Source: Desulfosporosinus shakirovi
GTDB taxonomy: Bacteria > Bacillota > Desulfitobacteriia > Desulfitobacteriales > Desulfitobacteriaceae
Length of the DNA: 63,555 nt
Reading direction: 5' to 3'
Assembly (NCBI RefSeq): GCF_020595055.1
Contig: NZ_JAJDOO010000028.1
Location: 1-63,555, forward strand
The notes under the pieces are model-generated. The model did no database searches. It was not told where the DNA came from and was given only the letters and a program-made list of their open reading frames with translations. Position 1 is the first letter of the stretch. Each line of letters starts with the position of its first letter. The translations under genes were made by a program, and so were the position numbers. Below, piece after piece: positions 6,800-16,215 of the stretch.

Positions 6800-8041
6800 G
6801 TGCCTGAAAAACTTACGTCAAGAAATTTACTGAATCAGCTGCAAACTCGTCATTATACGAATGCTTACGCTGCCAAAATAAAAGGACAATTAGTTGGCTG
6901 GGCAACCTCGATTTTTCCTCAGGAATTCTGTGAGACTATGGATTTAACGGTGGTTTATCCCGAGAATCATGCAGCTGCCGTCGCTGCTAAGAGAGGAGCC
7001 TTGCCACTGTTAGAGCAGGCCGAAAGCGAAGGGTATAGCATGGATTTGTGCTCCTATGCCCGGATTAATCTTGCCTATATGAAATCTCAGGCAGCAGAAA
7101 TCCCTATCCCACTGCCTGACTTCATTTTATGCTGCAATAATATTTGCAACACTCTAATAAAATGGTACGAAAACATCGCCGCAGAACTTAACATACCCAT
7201 GATTTTGATTGATGTCCCCTATAACCATGGGTATGAACCAACACCGGCAGCCATTGATTATATCAAATCTGAGTTTGGGGAGTGTATCCGGCAGCTTGAA
7301 AAAATTACCGGCCGCCCATTTAATCACGAGGGTTTCCGGAAGGTCATGATACTATCCAACGAGAACTCACGCGCCTGGAAACGGGTGCTGGATTTGAATC
7401 AAGCTGTTCCGGCTCCCTTGAATGGCTTTGAACTATTTAACTATATGTCCCAAATGGTCTGTGCCAGGGGTCGCCAAGAAACCGGAGAATTGTTGAAACT
7501 CTTGATTGAAGAATTAGAAGAAAAAATCAAGTTAGGCAAATCTTGCTATGAGGATGGCGAAAAATGCAGGGTGATGTGGGATGGCATCGCTTGTTGGCCT
7601 CATATTAAACATAACTTTAAGGCTTTTGCAAAGAACGGGATCAATATCGTTTGCAGCAGTTATCCTGAAGCCTGGGTTTTGCTCTATGAACCGGGAAACC
7701 TTGATGAATTAGCCAAAGTCTATTCCATGATCGGCAACAACACTTGCATGGAATATCAAGCAGATAAAAGAGAGCGTGAGGTAAAGAACTTTAAGCTTGA
7801 TGGTATCTTGTTCCATGTGAATCGAAGTTGTAAGGTTATGGACTTTATGCAATATGAGCAACAACGCCTGGTTGCAGCTCGTACAGGTGTTTCCATTATG
7901 AATTTTGATGGAGACCAGGCCGATCCTCGTAATTTTGCTGCAGCTCAGTTTGAAACCCGTCTTGAGGCCTTAAAGGAAATTGTAGCTCATCATAAGTCAG
8001 CTAAGAAAAGCAAAGAGGTGACGAATAATGACCCAGCTTAA
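6800..8041 (+). CDS. 2-hydroxyacyl-CoA dehydratase, larger (HgdA-like) subunit
   Basis: A 413-aa subunit of the iron-sulfur dehydratase that removes water from (R)-2-hydroxyacyl-CoA through a ketyl radical. Candidate [4Fe-4S] ligands are Cys84 (DLCSYARIN), Cys116 (NNICNTL) and Cys344 (NRSCKVMDF); FDGDQADPR near 369-377 is a family hallmark. Start is GTG at 6800 with AAAGGGGTGA upstream. The stop overlaps the start of the next subunit by 14 bp, a sign of coupled translation. Family is clear; the acyl substrate (lactoyl, 2-hydroxyglutaryl, a betaine-derived acid) is not decided by sequence. Confidence 0.88.
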   Translation: MPEKLTSRNLLNQLQTRHYTNAYAAKIKGQLVGWATSIFPQEFCETMDLTVVYPENHAAAVAAKRGALPLLEQAESEGYSMDLCSYARINLAYMKSQAAEIPIPLPDFILCCNNICNTLIKWYENIAAELNIPMILIDVPYNHGYEPTPAAIDYIKSEFGECIRQLEKITGRPFNHEGFRKVMILSNENSRAWKRVLDLNQAVPAPLNGFELFNYMSQMVCARGRQETGELLKLLIEELEEKIKLGKSCYEDGEKCRVMWDGIACWPHIKHNFKAFAKNGINIVCSSYPEAWVLLYEPGNLDELAKVYSMIGNNTCMEYQADKREREVKNFKLDGILFHVNRSCKVMDFMQYEQQRLVAARTGVSIMNFDGDQADPRNFAAAQFETRLEALKEIVAHHKSAKKSKEVTNNDPA

Positions 8042-9164
8042 GGAGCTCATGTCAGCGCTGGATAACGCCGCTAAACATCCGGCACAAGTTATTAATAAAT
8101 GCCTTGAGGAGAAGCGGCTGATGATCGGATGTGCCCCGGAATATTGTCCGGAGGAAATTGTCTACGCTGCCGGAATGCTTCCCGTGGGTTTATGGGGTGG
8201 GTTAACGAGCATCAAAAACGCCAACCAGTATTTTCCGGCCTTTGCCTGTTCTTTAGTTCAGACCACCTTAGAGCTGGGGATGCGCGGAGTATATGACGGA
8301 CTTGCAGGGGTTATTGTCCCTGCCCACTGCGATCATCTCAAGTGTTTCGGACAGGATTGGAAGGTTGCCGTACCCCAGGTAAGGTTTATACCACTGGCTC
8401 ATCCCATTAATCGCAAATTGGAAGCAGCTGTTGAATACTTAAAAAGTGAGTATTCCCGGATCAAGAGTGTCCTTGAAGAAATTGGCGGCCAGCCAATATC
8501 CGATCAGGCCTTAAGTGAAGCGATCGAGATCTATAACGATCACCGGAAAACCTTAAGGGAGTTTACCCTGATTGCCCGGGACTATTGTACAACGATTACC
8601 CCTTCCCTCCGCCACAACGTGATCAAGAGTGGTTACTTCATGGATAAATTGGAACATACCCAACTTGTCAATGGTTTAATTGAAGAGTTAAAAAAAGCCC
8701 CTCCCGAAGCATGGCAAGGGAAGAGGGTTGTTTTGACAGGGATTATGGCCGAACCTAATGAAATTCTAGACATGTTCGAGGACTACGGTTTGGCTGTCGT
8801 TGACGATGATCTGGCTCAAGAAAGCCGGCAATTTAGAACGGATGTACCCCAGGGAACAGACCCTCTGGAAGGATTAGCGCGTTATTGGAGCTGCATGGAA
8901 GGCTGTTCCTTACTATATGACCCCCAAAAGAACCGCCGCTTTATGCTGAAAAGAATGGCGGAAGAGAGCAGGGCAGATGGTGTTGTGGCCTGCATCATGA
9001 AGTTCTGTGAAATGGAAGAGTTCGATTATCCCATTTACAAGAAAACATTAGAAGAAGCTAAAATCCCCTTGCTTTATCTGGAATTAGATCTGGTTACACC
9101 TTCTTTAGAGCAAGTAAGAACTCGAATCCAAAGCTTTGCAGAAATGATTTCTAGGAAACGATAA
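8028..9164 (+). CDS. 2-hydroxyacyl-CoA dehydratase, smaller (HgdB-like) subunit
   Basis: A 378-aa partner subunit of the same PF06050 family. Conserved features are the N-terminal GCAPEYCPEEIVYAAG, FPAFACSLVQ with Cys74, and AHCDHLKCFGQDW with Cys101/Cys106, plus a late CIMKFCEMEEFDYP block that completes the cluster-binding set. Overlaps the larger subunit by 14 bp and is followed 26 bp later by the CoA-transferase, so all are one operon. Single-subunit double-cubane proteins belong to the same family, but the paired subunits and the CoA-transferase argue for a CoA-thioester substrate. Confidence 0.88.
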   Translation: MTQLKELMSALDNAAKHPAQVINKCLEEKRLMIGCAPEYCPEEIVYAAGMLPVGLWGGLTSIKNANQYFPAFACSLVQTTLELGMRGVYDGLAGVIVPAHCDHLKCFGQDWKVAVPQVRFIPLAHPINRKLEAAVEYLKSEYSRIKSVLEEIGGQPISDQALSEAIEIYNDHRKTLREFTLIARDYCTTITPSLRHNVIKSGYFMDKLEHTQLVNGLIEELKKAPPEAWQGKRVVLTGIMAEPNEILDMFEDYGLAVVDDDLAQESRQFRTDVPQGTDPLEGLARYWSCMEGCSLLYDPQKNRRFMLKRMAEESRADGVVACIMKFCEMEEFDYPIYKKTLEEAKIPLLYLELDLVTPSLEQVRTRIQSFAEMISRKR

Positions 9165-9190
9165 TTAATAATTAAGTGGAGGGGTTAGAG

Positions 9191-10558
9191 ATGTCCAAGA
9201 TACAACAGTCTATCAGTAATCCCCAGCAAGAATACCAAAAGAAACTGGTTACGGCAGAAGAAGCTGTCAAACTGATCCGTTCCCAGGATCGTGTTCAGTA
9301 TGGGGAGTTTCTTTCCTTCCCTATCGAATGCGATGCAGCCTTAGCCCAATGTAAGGATGAATTAGATGATGTCCGGATCTTAATGAGTACCTTAACCTCC
9401 GTTCCCCAGGTAGCCCTTTGCGATCCGTCCCACGAGCACTTCGTTGCTACTGATTTTTCCTATAGCTTAATCAGCCGAAAACTTGCCGATGCCGGGTTGT
9501 TGTTTTATATGCCCTCGACTTATCATGAAGCCTACAAGATTTTCAGACAGCTGCCGGATTCGGAACGCCCCACTGTAGGAGTAGTGACGGTGAGTCCTAT
9601 GGACGAAAATGGGTACTTTAACTTTGGGACGACTTGTTCCATGAATCCTCTGCTGCCTGAGATGGTTGACCGCCTGATTGTCGAGGTTAATACCAACATG
9701 CCTCGGGTACATGGCCCGCAGAATTATCTTCATATATCACAAGTTGACCGGGTGGTAGAAGGGAAAAACCCCCAATTACTCCAGATTCCCAAACAAAGTT
9801 ATTCTGAAATTGATGATAAGATTGCCGGCTATATCGTCAATGAGCTTGAGGATGGGGCTTGTCTGCAGCTGGGTATAGGGAGCATGCCCAATCGTGTCGG
9901 TGAATTAATTGCCCAATCCGATGTGCAAGACCTGGGGGTTCACACGGAAATGCTGGTGGATTCCTTTGTCGATATTTATCATGCGGGGCGGATAACCAAT
10001 CTGCGCAAGACTATTGACAAAGGACAATTTGTTTTTACCTTCGCAATGGGAAGTGATAAACTTTATGAGTTTATCCATAATAACCCCCTTTGTAAAGCAG
10101 CTGCTCCCGACTACACTAATGATCCTTTTGTGATCGCTCAAAATGATAAGGTCTTTTCAGTGTGCAGCTGCTTAGAAGTGGACTTATATGGGCAGGTATC
10201 ATCGGAATCCATGGGAGCGCGGCAAATTTCGGGGATAGGCGGTCAATTCGATTTTATTTTCGCATCCCACCGGTCTAAGGGAGGAAAAGGGTTTGCCTGC
10301 CTGAATTCTTCATACATGGACCAGGATGGCAATTTGATCTCAAGAATTGTACCAGGGTTAGAACCTTGCACTGCCGTATCTTTGCCTCGCTATATTACCT
10401 ATTACATCGTAACTGAGTATGGAATTGTCAATCTGAAGGGCAAACCGACTTGGCAAAGGGCAGAAGAACTGATTAGTATTGGCCACCCGGATCTCCGTGA
10501 TGAACTTGTGAAAAAAGCAGAGAAATTGAAAATCTGGCGGCATTCCAATAAGCGTTAG
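9191..10558 (+). CDS. Acetyl-CoA hydrolase/4-hydroxybutyrate-type CoA-transferase
   Basis: A 455-aa family I CoA-transferase of the Cat2/AbfT type, which swaps CoA between acetyl-CoA (or butyryl-CoA) and a short carboxylate. The GIGSMPN motif is followed by LGVHTEMLVDS, whose Glu (about residue 253) should form the glutamyl-CoA intermediate; GIGGQFDF marks the C-terminal domain. An in-frame GTG at 9176 lies inside the GGAGGGG ribosome site, so ATG 9191 is chosen. In the operon it would make the CoA thioester used by the dehydratase. Usual partners of such dehydratases are other CoA-transferase types, so a C4 or omega-substituted acid is a reasonable guess. Confidence 0.88.
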   Translation: MSKIQQSISNPQQEYQKKLVTAEEAVKLIRSQDRVQYGEFLSFPIECDAALAQCKDELDDVRILMSTLTSVPQVALCDPSHEHFVATDFSYSLISRKLADAGLLFYMPSTYHEAYKIFRQLPDSERPTVGVVTVSPMDENGYFNFGTTCSMNPLLPEMVDRLIVEVNTNMPRVHGPQNYLHISQVDRVVEGKNPQLLQIPKQSYSEIDDKIAGYIVNELEDGACLQLGIGSMPNRVGELIAQSDVQDLGVHTEMLVDSFVDIYHAGRITNLRKTIDKGQFVFTFAMGSDKLYEFIHNNPLCKAAAPDYTNDPFVIAQNDKVFSVCSCLEVDLYGQVSSESMGARQISGIGGQFDFIFASHRSKGGKGFACLNSSYMDQDGNLISRIVPGLEPCTAVSLPRYITYYIVTEYGIVNLKGKPTWQRAEELISIGHPDLRDELVKKAEKLKIWRHSNKR

Positions 10559-10590
10559 GTATACAGACTTTACTTCAAAGTGCTTTGACA

Positions 10591-10643
10591 AAGGGGAGCC
10601 ATAGCCATGAAATGGCCTAATGACAAAACAATTGGCTCCTTTA
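10591..10643 (+). terminator. Hairpin after the dehydratase operon
   Basis: AAAGGGGAGCCA (10591-10602) pairs with TTGGCTCCTTT (10633-10643) with an inner GCCAT/ATGGC stem. It has only a short T tract, so termination may be partial. Confidence 0.5.
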
Positions 10644-10829
10644 AGAATACTTTTTGGGCATAGAGCTAATACCTTATACACTGCGGCAGAAAAATGGATT
10701 ATAATATAGTCATGTATAATCAGTCTTGGCATTTCGGATATATTTCTATAAGGCAATATCATTAAAAACTTCGGTAATTGAGCTTTTATTAAAAAAAGAG
10801 TATTGGATGTACTGGAGAGTGGAATAAGA

Positions 10830-12209
10830 ATGACCGATTGCAGTAATTCGTTGGAGAATTTTGATTTTCATAAGATTTTTGAAAATTGGGACGACGGCGT
10901 TCTTATTACCGACTCACAGGGCTTTGTTTTAATGCATAATCAAGCTTACTTACGTTTAACCTTTTTACCCTTCGAAAGCCTTGTTGGGATGAATATGCGT
11001 GAGCTGATTCGCAAAAAATACGCAACTAATATCGCTTCCTTAAGGGTATTGGAGGATAGACAGCCGGTAAGCATGACTCACAGCAATGAAAAAGGTACCA
11101 TTGTTGTGAGTTCAAATCCTGTTTTCGACACCCATGGTTCAATTGCTGTAGTAGTTACGTTTGTCCGGGAATTGACTGAAATTGTTCGCCTGCGTGAAGA
11201 ACTAATGCAAGCCAAAGAGATTGAAGAAATGTATTTTAAATATAATCAAAAAGAGTACTCTACAACTCATAATGTACCCATAGCTGTCAGTAAAATGATG
11301 AACCACACCTTGGTATTGGCCGCTAATATTGCCCAGGTTGCCGCCAACGTTCTGTTAACAGGTGAATCAGGTGTGGGAAAAGATGTCATAGCCAACTATA
11401 TTCACAAACAAAGTTCACGTAAAGAGGCACCGTTTATTGCCGTGAACTGTGCCGCACTTCCGGAAAACTTACTCGAATCGGAATTGTTTGGTTATGATTC
11501 AGGTGCTTTCACCGGGGCTGCCCGGGCTGGAAAGTCAGGACTTTTCGAGGCAGCTCAAGGTGGCACTTTGTTTTTGGATGAAATAGGCGATATCTCACAA
11601 AGTTTTCAGGCTGCGCTTCTGAGGGTCTTAGAAACTAAAGAAATTAAACGAATCGGGGCAGTAAAACCAATTAAAATTGATGTTCAAATTATAGCAGCAA
11701 CCAATCGTGATTTAGAAGAAATGCTAAAAGCTGGGGAATTTCGCTCGGATTTATTTTACAGACTTAATATCTTCCGAATAAAAATTCCGCCCCTGCGTGA
11801 TCGCCGTGAAGATATAATCCCCTTGGGCATGTACTTTATGAACCTCTTTAATAACCAGTATCATCGTCAGAAAAGGCTAAGCCACGAAGTATTGCGTCAA
11901 TTAACGAAATATGACTGGCCGGGCAATATCAGAGAACTTCGCAATGTGATTGAACGTATGGTAGTCATGAGTAATGGGGATTATCTTAGCGTCTCAGAGC
12001 TGCCCGAATCTCTGCGGAATGATTTTGAACTGCATCCTTCGGTTATCGTAACCGGAATTATGCCAATTAACTATGCAATTGAGGAAACTGAGAAGCAGAT
12101 CTTAACTAACGCTTTGCGAACCTACGTTAGCACTCGTAAGATAGGGCATATATTAGGGATTGATCATTCCACGGTTGTCAGAAAACTCAAGAAATATAGG
12201 CTTAATTGA
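10830..12209 (+). CDS. Sigma-54-dependent activator with PAS domain (regulator 1)
   Basis: A 459-aa bacterial enhancer-binding protein. An N-terminal PAS domain (about 15-120) probably binds a small ligand. The AAA+ domain has Walker A GESGVGKD, the sigma-54 contact loop GAFTGA in full, and Walker [10 protein letters not shown]. The C-terminal Fis-type helix-turn-helix is [19 protein letters not shown]. The frame is open from a TTG at 10803, but ATG 10830 follows GTGGAAT and begins a more typical N-terminus. Sits between two sigma-54-promoted units and probably controls one or both. A degraded partial copy of its 5' end occurs at 35345-35495. Confidence 0.9.
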   Translation: MTDCSNSLENFDFHKIFENWDDGVLITDSQGFVLMHNQAYLRLTFLPFESLVGMNMRELIRKKYATNIASLRVLEDRQPVSMTHSNEKGTIVVSSNPVFDTHGSIAVVVTFVRELTEIVRLREELMQAKEIEEMYFKYNQKEYSTTHNVPIAVSKMMNHTLVLAANIAQVAANVLLTGESGVGKDVIANYIHKQSSRKEAPFIAVNCAALPENLLESELFGYDSGAFTGAARAGKSGLFEAAQGGTLFLDEIGDISQSFQAALLRVLETKEIKRIGAVKPIKIDVQIIAATNRDLEEMLKAGEFRSDLFYRLNIFRIKIPPLRDRREDIIPLGMYFMNLFNNQYHRQKRLSHEVLRQLTKYDWPGNIRELRNVIERMVVMSNGDYLSVSELPESLRNDFELHPSVIVTGIMPINYAIEETEKQILTNALRTYVSTRKIGHILGIDHSTVVRKLKKYRLN

Positions 12210-13052
12210 CACTCCTCACAGATGAATCTGGAGGATTCTTGGGTGATGAAACGAAAGTCCGTTTCCGGCAATCGAGTATGACCCCAAGTTAAGGCTATGC
12301 CATTAGCCCTCCTAAGACAGTGCGTATAGCATCTTAGGCTGACAGACTGTTACTATCTGCCACAACCGCATATGTTCAATTTTCAAAAGATCGTATCAAA
12401 TTCAATTATACCATAAAATGCAAACTAAGAACTCTTTAGAATTGCCTTATATCCCCATAGTTGAAACTAGGGGCTTTACGGCAACTAGTGGTAACGATAA
12501 TGAATTTTACTCAGGGATTAACACTTGAGAAGTAATACTAGCCTGTCCTAGAATCGAATGCGCATTCGATTCTAGGACAGGATGTTTATAAGGGAGAAGT
12601 TGTGTTCAATGTCCTCAATGGCTTTGCCGATAAGAATTTACACTTGTCAGGGATCAGCCTGCCCCCATACCAATGAGCAAATTAAAAACATTAGAGTACG
12701 TAAAATTAATTTTAGTTTGATATTTAATTAGATTAAGAAAAGATAATTGGATGTCCAACTGGAGAATCAGGTAAAACAGGCAGCTCCACCGGGGGAACCG
12801 AATGGAAATACCACTCTTCTGCAGCATATTTAGCCGCAGAAAAGCTTGAATAAAGTCCTTTTATTATATAAACTTAAAATCACAAGAACGACGGGGTATT
12901 CAGTCCAAAGGAATTAAAAAATCGAGGGATCCAAACAGATTCAGGACGGGCATAATGCAGTCTTTACACCCATTGACTTAAGGGACACTTACAAAAACCA
13001 ATGAGCTATAAATCCTCTTCCGAACATCAAGCGATATGATTGAGGTGAAGGT
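12210..13052. other. 843-bp gap between the two regulators, decayed
   Basis: No intact gene. It holds a small hairpin CCTAAGA/TCTTAGG (12311-12338), the palindrome at 12542-12581, and scraps of coding-like sequence near 12750-12850 that were not identified. The Shine-Dalgarno GAGGTGAAGG before 13053 belongs to the next gene. Confidence 0.5.
12542..12581. repeat. 40-bp perfect palindrome, copy 2
   Basis: Left arm CCTGTCCTAGAATCGAATGC is immediately followed by its exact reverse complement. Compared with copy 1 at 5129-5168 it differs only at arm positions 8, 13 and 18, each A to T, with the matching change in the other arm. Both copies are followed by TGTTTATAAG. Confidence 0.85.
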
Positions 13053-14507
13053 ATGGAGACTAAGTTCAAGGATATTATAAATCAATATCCGTTTTTTTGT
13101 GACATTTTAGAAACCCTTGACGAAGCTGTATACTTTTGTGATGTTAATGGCCGATTGCTTTATATCAATAAAGTGGCCGAGAGACTGGATGGGTATGCCA
13201 ATGAAGAACTTTATGGCCGCACTGTAGGAGAGGCCTATGGCTTAGATGGGAGAACTAGTCCGATGTTGCTGGCTTTGACTACGGAAAAACCTGTGGTGGA
13301 TAAAGCTTTTCGCTATATTGTTAATGGTCGGGAAGTTTATCAGATTTGTAATGCCCGTCCAGTTTTTTTTGAAGGGGAAAAAGTGGGGGCATATACAATC
13401 CAAAAAGATGTGACTCAGTTAATGGAGGTTATAGAACAAAATATCATTCTTCAAAAAAAATTTTTTTTACCCAATGAGGATGATCTCGAGGGATCTCGCC
13501 AAGATATGGGCAGCCTTAATCGTCTCATCGGGGAGCATCCTTTTTTCAAGGAATGCAAGGATATGGCAATAAAATCGGCAAGAAGCGACTCCCCAGTTCT
13601 TCTCACCGGAGAAACGGGTAGCGGCAAAGAACTCTTCGCGCGCTGTATCCATCAAAACAGTAAACAGAAAGATGGCCCATTTCTGGCGATAAATTGTGCA
13701 GCTATTCCGGAAACCTTGCTGGAAAGCATTCTTTTTGGAACTTCTAAGGGTATTTATACTGGGGCAGTGGAACGGAAAGGACTTTTCGAAGAGGCTGAAG
13801 GAGGAACATTGTTTTTAGACGAAATCAATTCCATGCCTCTCTTTTCTCAGTCAAAGCTGCTTCGGGCTTTGGAGGAAAAAGAAATTCAACATCTTGGGAG
13901 CAAACAGCGAATCAAGATCAATGCCCGTATTATCAGCAGCAGTAACGTTTTCCCAGAGGATGCAATCCGTAAAAAGCAGATTCGGGAAGACCTTTTTTAT
14001 CGTTTGGCCGTAGTGAATATTATGATCCCTAACTTGGCCAGCCGCAAAAGTGATATTCTTTTATTAACTAATCATTATATTAAGTTGTATAATGAAAGCT
14101 TTCAAAAACATATTTTGGGCCTCGATGAAGAAGTTTTACGTTTCTTTATGAATTTTATTTGGCCCGGTAATGTCCGCCAGTTGAAGCATTGCTTGGAAGC
14201 AGCAATGAACCTAGTTACCGATGAAGATCTAAAAATCAAAATAAAGCATTTACCTGCTTATTTACTTTCAGGAAATAATGTTACCACCGGCGGTTACATC
14301 CAAAAAATGCCGATTGAAAATAATCATCATCCTAACTATTCTGAGCCGCTAAAGAACGGCGTATTTTCAACAATTTTTCAGAAAGAAAAAGAAGAGATTA
14401 TTGAGGCCCTAATGGAGAATAAAGGGAATGTTTCCAAAACCGCCAAACAATTAGGGATGCATCGTCAGTCTCTTATGTATAGGATTAAAAAATATAATAT
14501 AACTTAG
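13053..14507 (+). CDS. Sigma-54-dependent activator, RocR-like (regulator 2)
   Basis: A 484-aa enhancer-binding protein with a PAS domain (about 12-120), AAA+ domain with Walker A GETGSGKE and Walker B TLFLDEINS, and a C-terminal Fis-type helix-turn-helix (VSKTAKQLGMHRQSLMYRIK). The sigma-54 contact loop reads GIYTGA rather than GAFTGA, a variant found in some Firmicute regulators; the Thr-Gly core is kept. It is encoded just upstream of the methyltransferase operon, with a strong terminator and a sigma-54 promoter between, so control of that operon is likely. Confidence 0.9.
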   Translation: METKFKDIINQYPFFCDILETLDEAVYFCDVNGRLLYINKVAERLDGYANEELYGRTVGEAYGLDGRTSPMLLALTTEKPVVDKAFRYIVNGREVYQICNARPVFFEGEKVGAYTIQKDVTQLMEVIEQNIILQKKFFLPNEDDLEGSRQDMGSLNRLIGEHPFFKECKDMAIKSARSDSPVLLTGETGSGKELFARCIHQNSKQKDGPFLAINCAAIPETLLESILFGTSKGIYTGAVERKGLFEEAEGGTLFLDEINSMPLFSQSKLLRALEEKEIQHLGSKQRIKINARIISSSNVFPEDAIRKKQIREDLFYRLAVVNIMIPNLASRKSDILLLTNHYIKLYNESFQKHILGLDEEVLRFFMNFIWPGNVRQLKHCLEAAMNLVTDEDLKIKIKHLPAYLLSGNNVTTGGYIQKMPIENNHHPNYSEPLKNGVFSTIFQKEKEEIIEALMENKGNVSKTAKQLGMHRQSLMYRIKKYNIT

Positions 14508-14518
14508 CAATTACAATT

Positions 14519-14562
14519 GCACAAGAACTAAGCCTGCCTCTCGGCAGGCTTAGTTCTTGTGC
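14519..14562. terminator. Strong bidirectional hairpin terminator
   Basis: Twenty-nt perfect arms (GCACAAGAACTAAGCCTGCC and its complement, 14519-14538 and 14543-14562) around a TCTC tetraloop. It separates regulator 2 from the methyltransferase promoter. Confidence 0.8.
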
Positions 14563-14666
14563 AAAAATACTAAACAATTTTAAACAATAATATTAAATTT
14601 TAAACTATTTTAGACAAATATCTAGGGTGGAGTTTGTAATTATGGCATAATTCACAAACTTTTTAC

Positions 14667-14681
14667 TGGCATGAATATTGC
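14667..14681 (+). promoter_or_regulatory. Sigma-54 promoter of the methyltransferase operon
   Basis: TGGCATG-AATA-TTGC fits the -24/-12 consensus, closely matching the element at 5793-5808. It decides the gene start: an upstream ATG at 14671 lies inside the promoter, so translation must begin downstream at 14728. AT-rich repeats of the TAAACAAT type at 14570-14625 and an imperfect inverted repeat GTTTGTAATTAT/ATAATTCACAAAC (14633-14660) could be activator sites. Confidence 0.8.
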
Positions 14682-14727
14682 GTATATTAAGTTGCGGTGG
14701 TCATTAAAAGTTAAGGAGGATGCAGTC

Positions 14728-16134
14728 ATGCAAAGGTATCAGATTTTATCACAAAATGAAATCGAACAAATTCATGAGACAAGCTTACGGATCATGGAAG
14801 AGGTGGGGGTGATTTTCAGTTATGCCCCAGCCCGGAAAATCCTGTCCAAAGGAGGGGCCAAGGTTGATGGGCAAAGAGTTTATTTTCCCAAAGATATGGT
14901 GGAAAGAGAAATAAAAAAAGCTCCTTCTTCTTTTACTCTTTACGCCAGGAATCCCGAAAAGAATGTTTTGATTAACACTCAGAGAACAGCATTTGTTGGT
15001 CCTTATGGTTCACCCTTTGTCATGGATATGGACAACGGACGCCGTTTTGCTGAATTGGATGATTTCATTAACCTCTGTAAACTTCAATATCAAATGAACA
15101 ATATTGACATTATGAGCCACATTCCCTGTGAGCCTCAAGACGTGGATGCAAATGTTCGCAGTCTGGAGATGGTTTATCAGACACTGAAGCACAGCGACAA
15201 ACCGTTGATGGCCACTGTTTTAGGTTATGAGATGACCAAACGGAACATAGAAATGGCGGCAATCCTTTTTGGCGGCCTAGAGGTAATCAAGGAAAAACCC
15301 GTTGCAGTAGGCATTCCCTGTACCTTAACCCCTCTTAGTTATGATGACAAAATGGCAGGGGCTATTATTGCCTATGCAGAATATCGACAGCCGCAGTTAG
15401 TGAACTCACTCTGTATCGCCGGTGCAACGACCCCCGTCACTATCGCAGGTACTGTAGCCCTTCAAAATGCAGAAGTACTTGCAGGTATAGTTCTTGCCCA
15501 GTTGGTCAGTGAAGGAACTCCTGTTATCTATTCCGCCTCCTCTTCCAATGCCGAAATGCGCAACGGCTCTCTCGCTATCGGTACTCCGGAAGATGCAATA
15601 TTTTCCCTTATCAATGGTCAGTTAGCCAAATTCTATAACCTTCCTTGCCGGATCAGCGGTGCTCTTTCCGACAGCAAATGTGCAGATGCTCAGGCTGCAT
15701 ATGAATCTATGCTTACCTTGAGTATGGCCCAAATGGCTGGTGGCAATTTCATTCTGCACAGTGCCGGTATCATCGACACCTATAACACTGTTTCACTGGA
15801 AAAAATGATGATTGATGATGAAATTATTGGTATGATTCGTCGTATTGGTCAAGGTGTTGTCGTCAATGAAGAGACCCTAGCCTTTGACGTCACCAAGGAA
15901 GTCGGTCCTCAGGGCCAATTCCTCACCCATGTCCATACCTTTACCCATTTCCGCAAAGAATTCTACCAGCCAATCCTGAGCGATCGCAATAATCCCACCC
16001 AGTGGGAAGCGGAAGGTGCTCTGACTGCAGAAAAGAGAGCCAATGCCCGGTGGAAGAAACTGCTTAATGAGTACGTAGAACCTGTTTTGGACAAAGATGT
16101 GGATGCCGCGTTAAGAAAATATATAGACAAATAG
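14728..16134 (+). CDS. MttB-superfamily (non-pyrrolysine) methylamine-type methyltransferase
   Basis: A 468-aa protein of the trimethylamine methyltransferase family (PF06253). True MttB reads through an in-frame UAG as pyrrolysine; here the frame is continuous with no amber codon, as in the quaternary-amine demethylases MtgB (glycine betaine), MtcB (carnitine), MtpB (proline betaine) and MtyB (gamma-butyrobetaine). It should move a methyl group from a quaternary amine to Co(I) of the corrinoid protein encoded two genes on. ATG 14728 has AAGGAGG six bases upstream; the earlier ATG lies inside the promoter. The substrate is not fixed by sequence, but the CaiT-like transporter next to it favours carnitine, butyrobetaine or a relative. 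Confidence 0.9.
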   Translation: MQRYQILSQNEIEQIHETSLRIMEEVGVIFSYAPARKILSKGGAKVDGQRVYFPKDMVEREIKKAPSSFTLYARNPEKNVLINTQRTAFVGPYGSPFVMDMDNGRRFAELDDFINLCKLQYQMNNIDIMSHIPCEPQDVDANVRSLEMVYQTLKHSDKPLMATVLGYEMTKRNIEMAAILFGGLEVIKEKPVAVGIPCTLTPLSYDDKMAGAIIAYAEYRQPQLVNSLCIAGATTPVTIAGTVALQNAEVLAGIVLAQLVSEGTPVIYSASSSNAEMRNGSLAIGTPEDAIFSLINGQLAKFYNLPCRISGALSDSKCADAQAAYESMLTLSMAQMAGGNFILHSAGIIDTYNTVSLEKMMIDDEIIGMIRRIGQGVVVNEETLAFDVTKEVGPQGQFLTHVHTFTHFRKEFYQPILSDRNNPTQWEAEGALTAEKRANARWKKLLNEYVEPVLDKDVDAALRKYIDK

Positions 16135-16215
16135 AAGCTGACAAGCAAAAATGCTCACAACAGAGCTGATAATGTTGCTCCTGCTTGAAAATATGCAGAA
16201 CAGAGGTGTAGAAAT

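Noticed and set aside
12210-13052. Cobalamin or other riboswitch before the corrinoid operon
   Set aside because: No conserved B12-box or other known aptamer core was recognised; hairpins present are simple.
14728-16134. Pyrrolysine-containing MttB
   Set aside because: The frame has no internal TAG, and no pyl genes are visible; it belongs with non-pyrrolysine MttB homologues.
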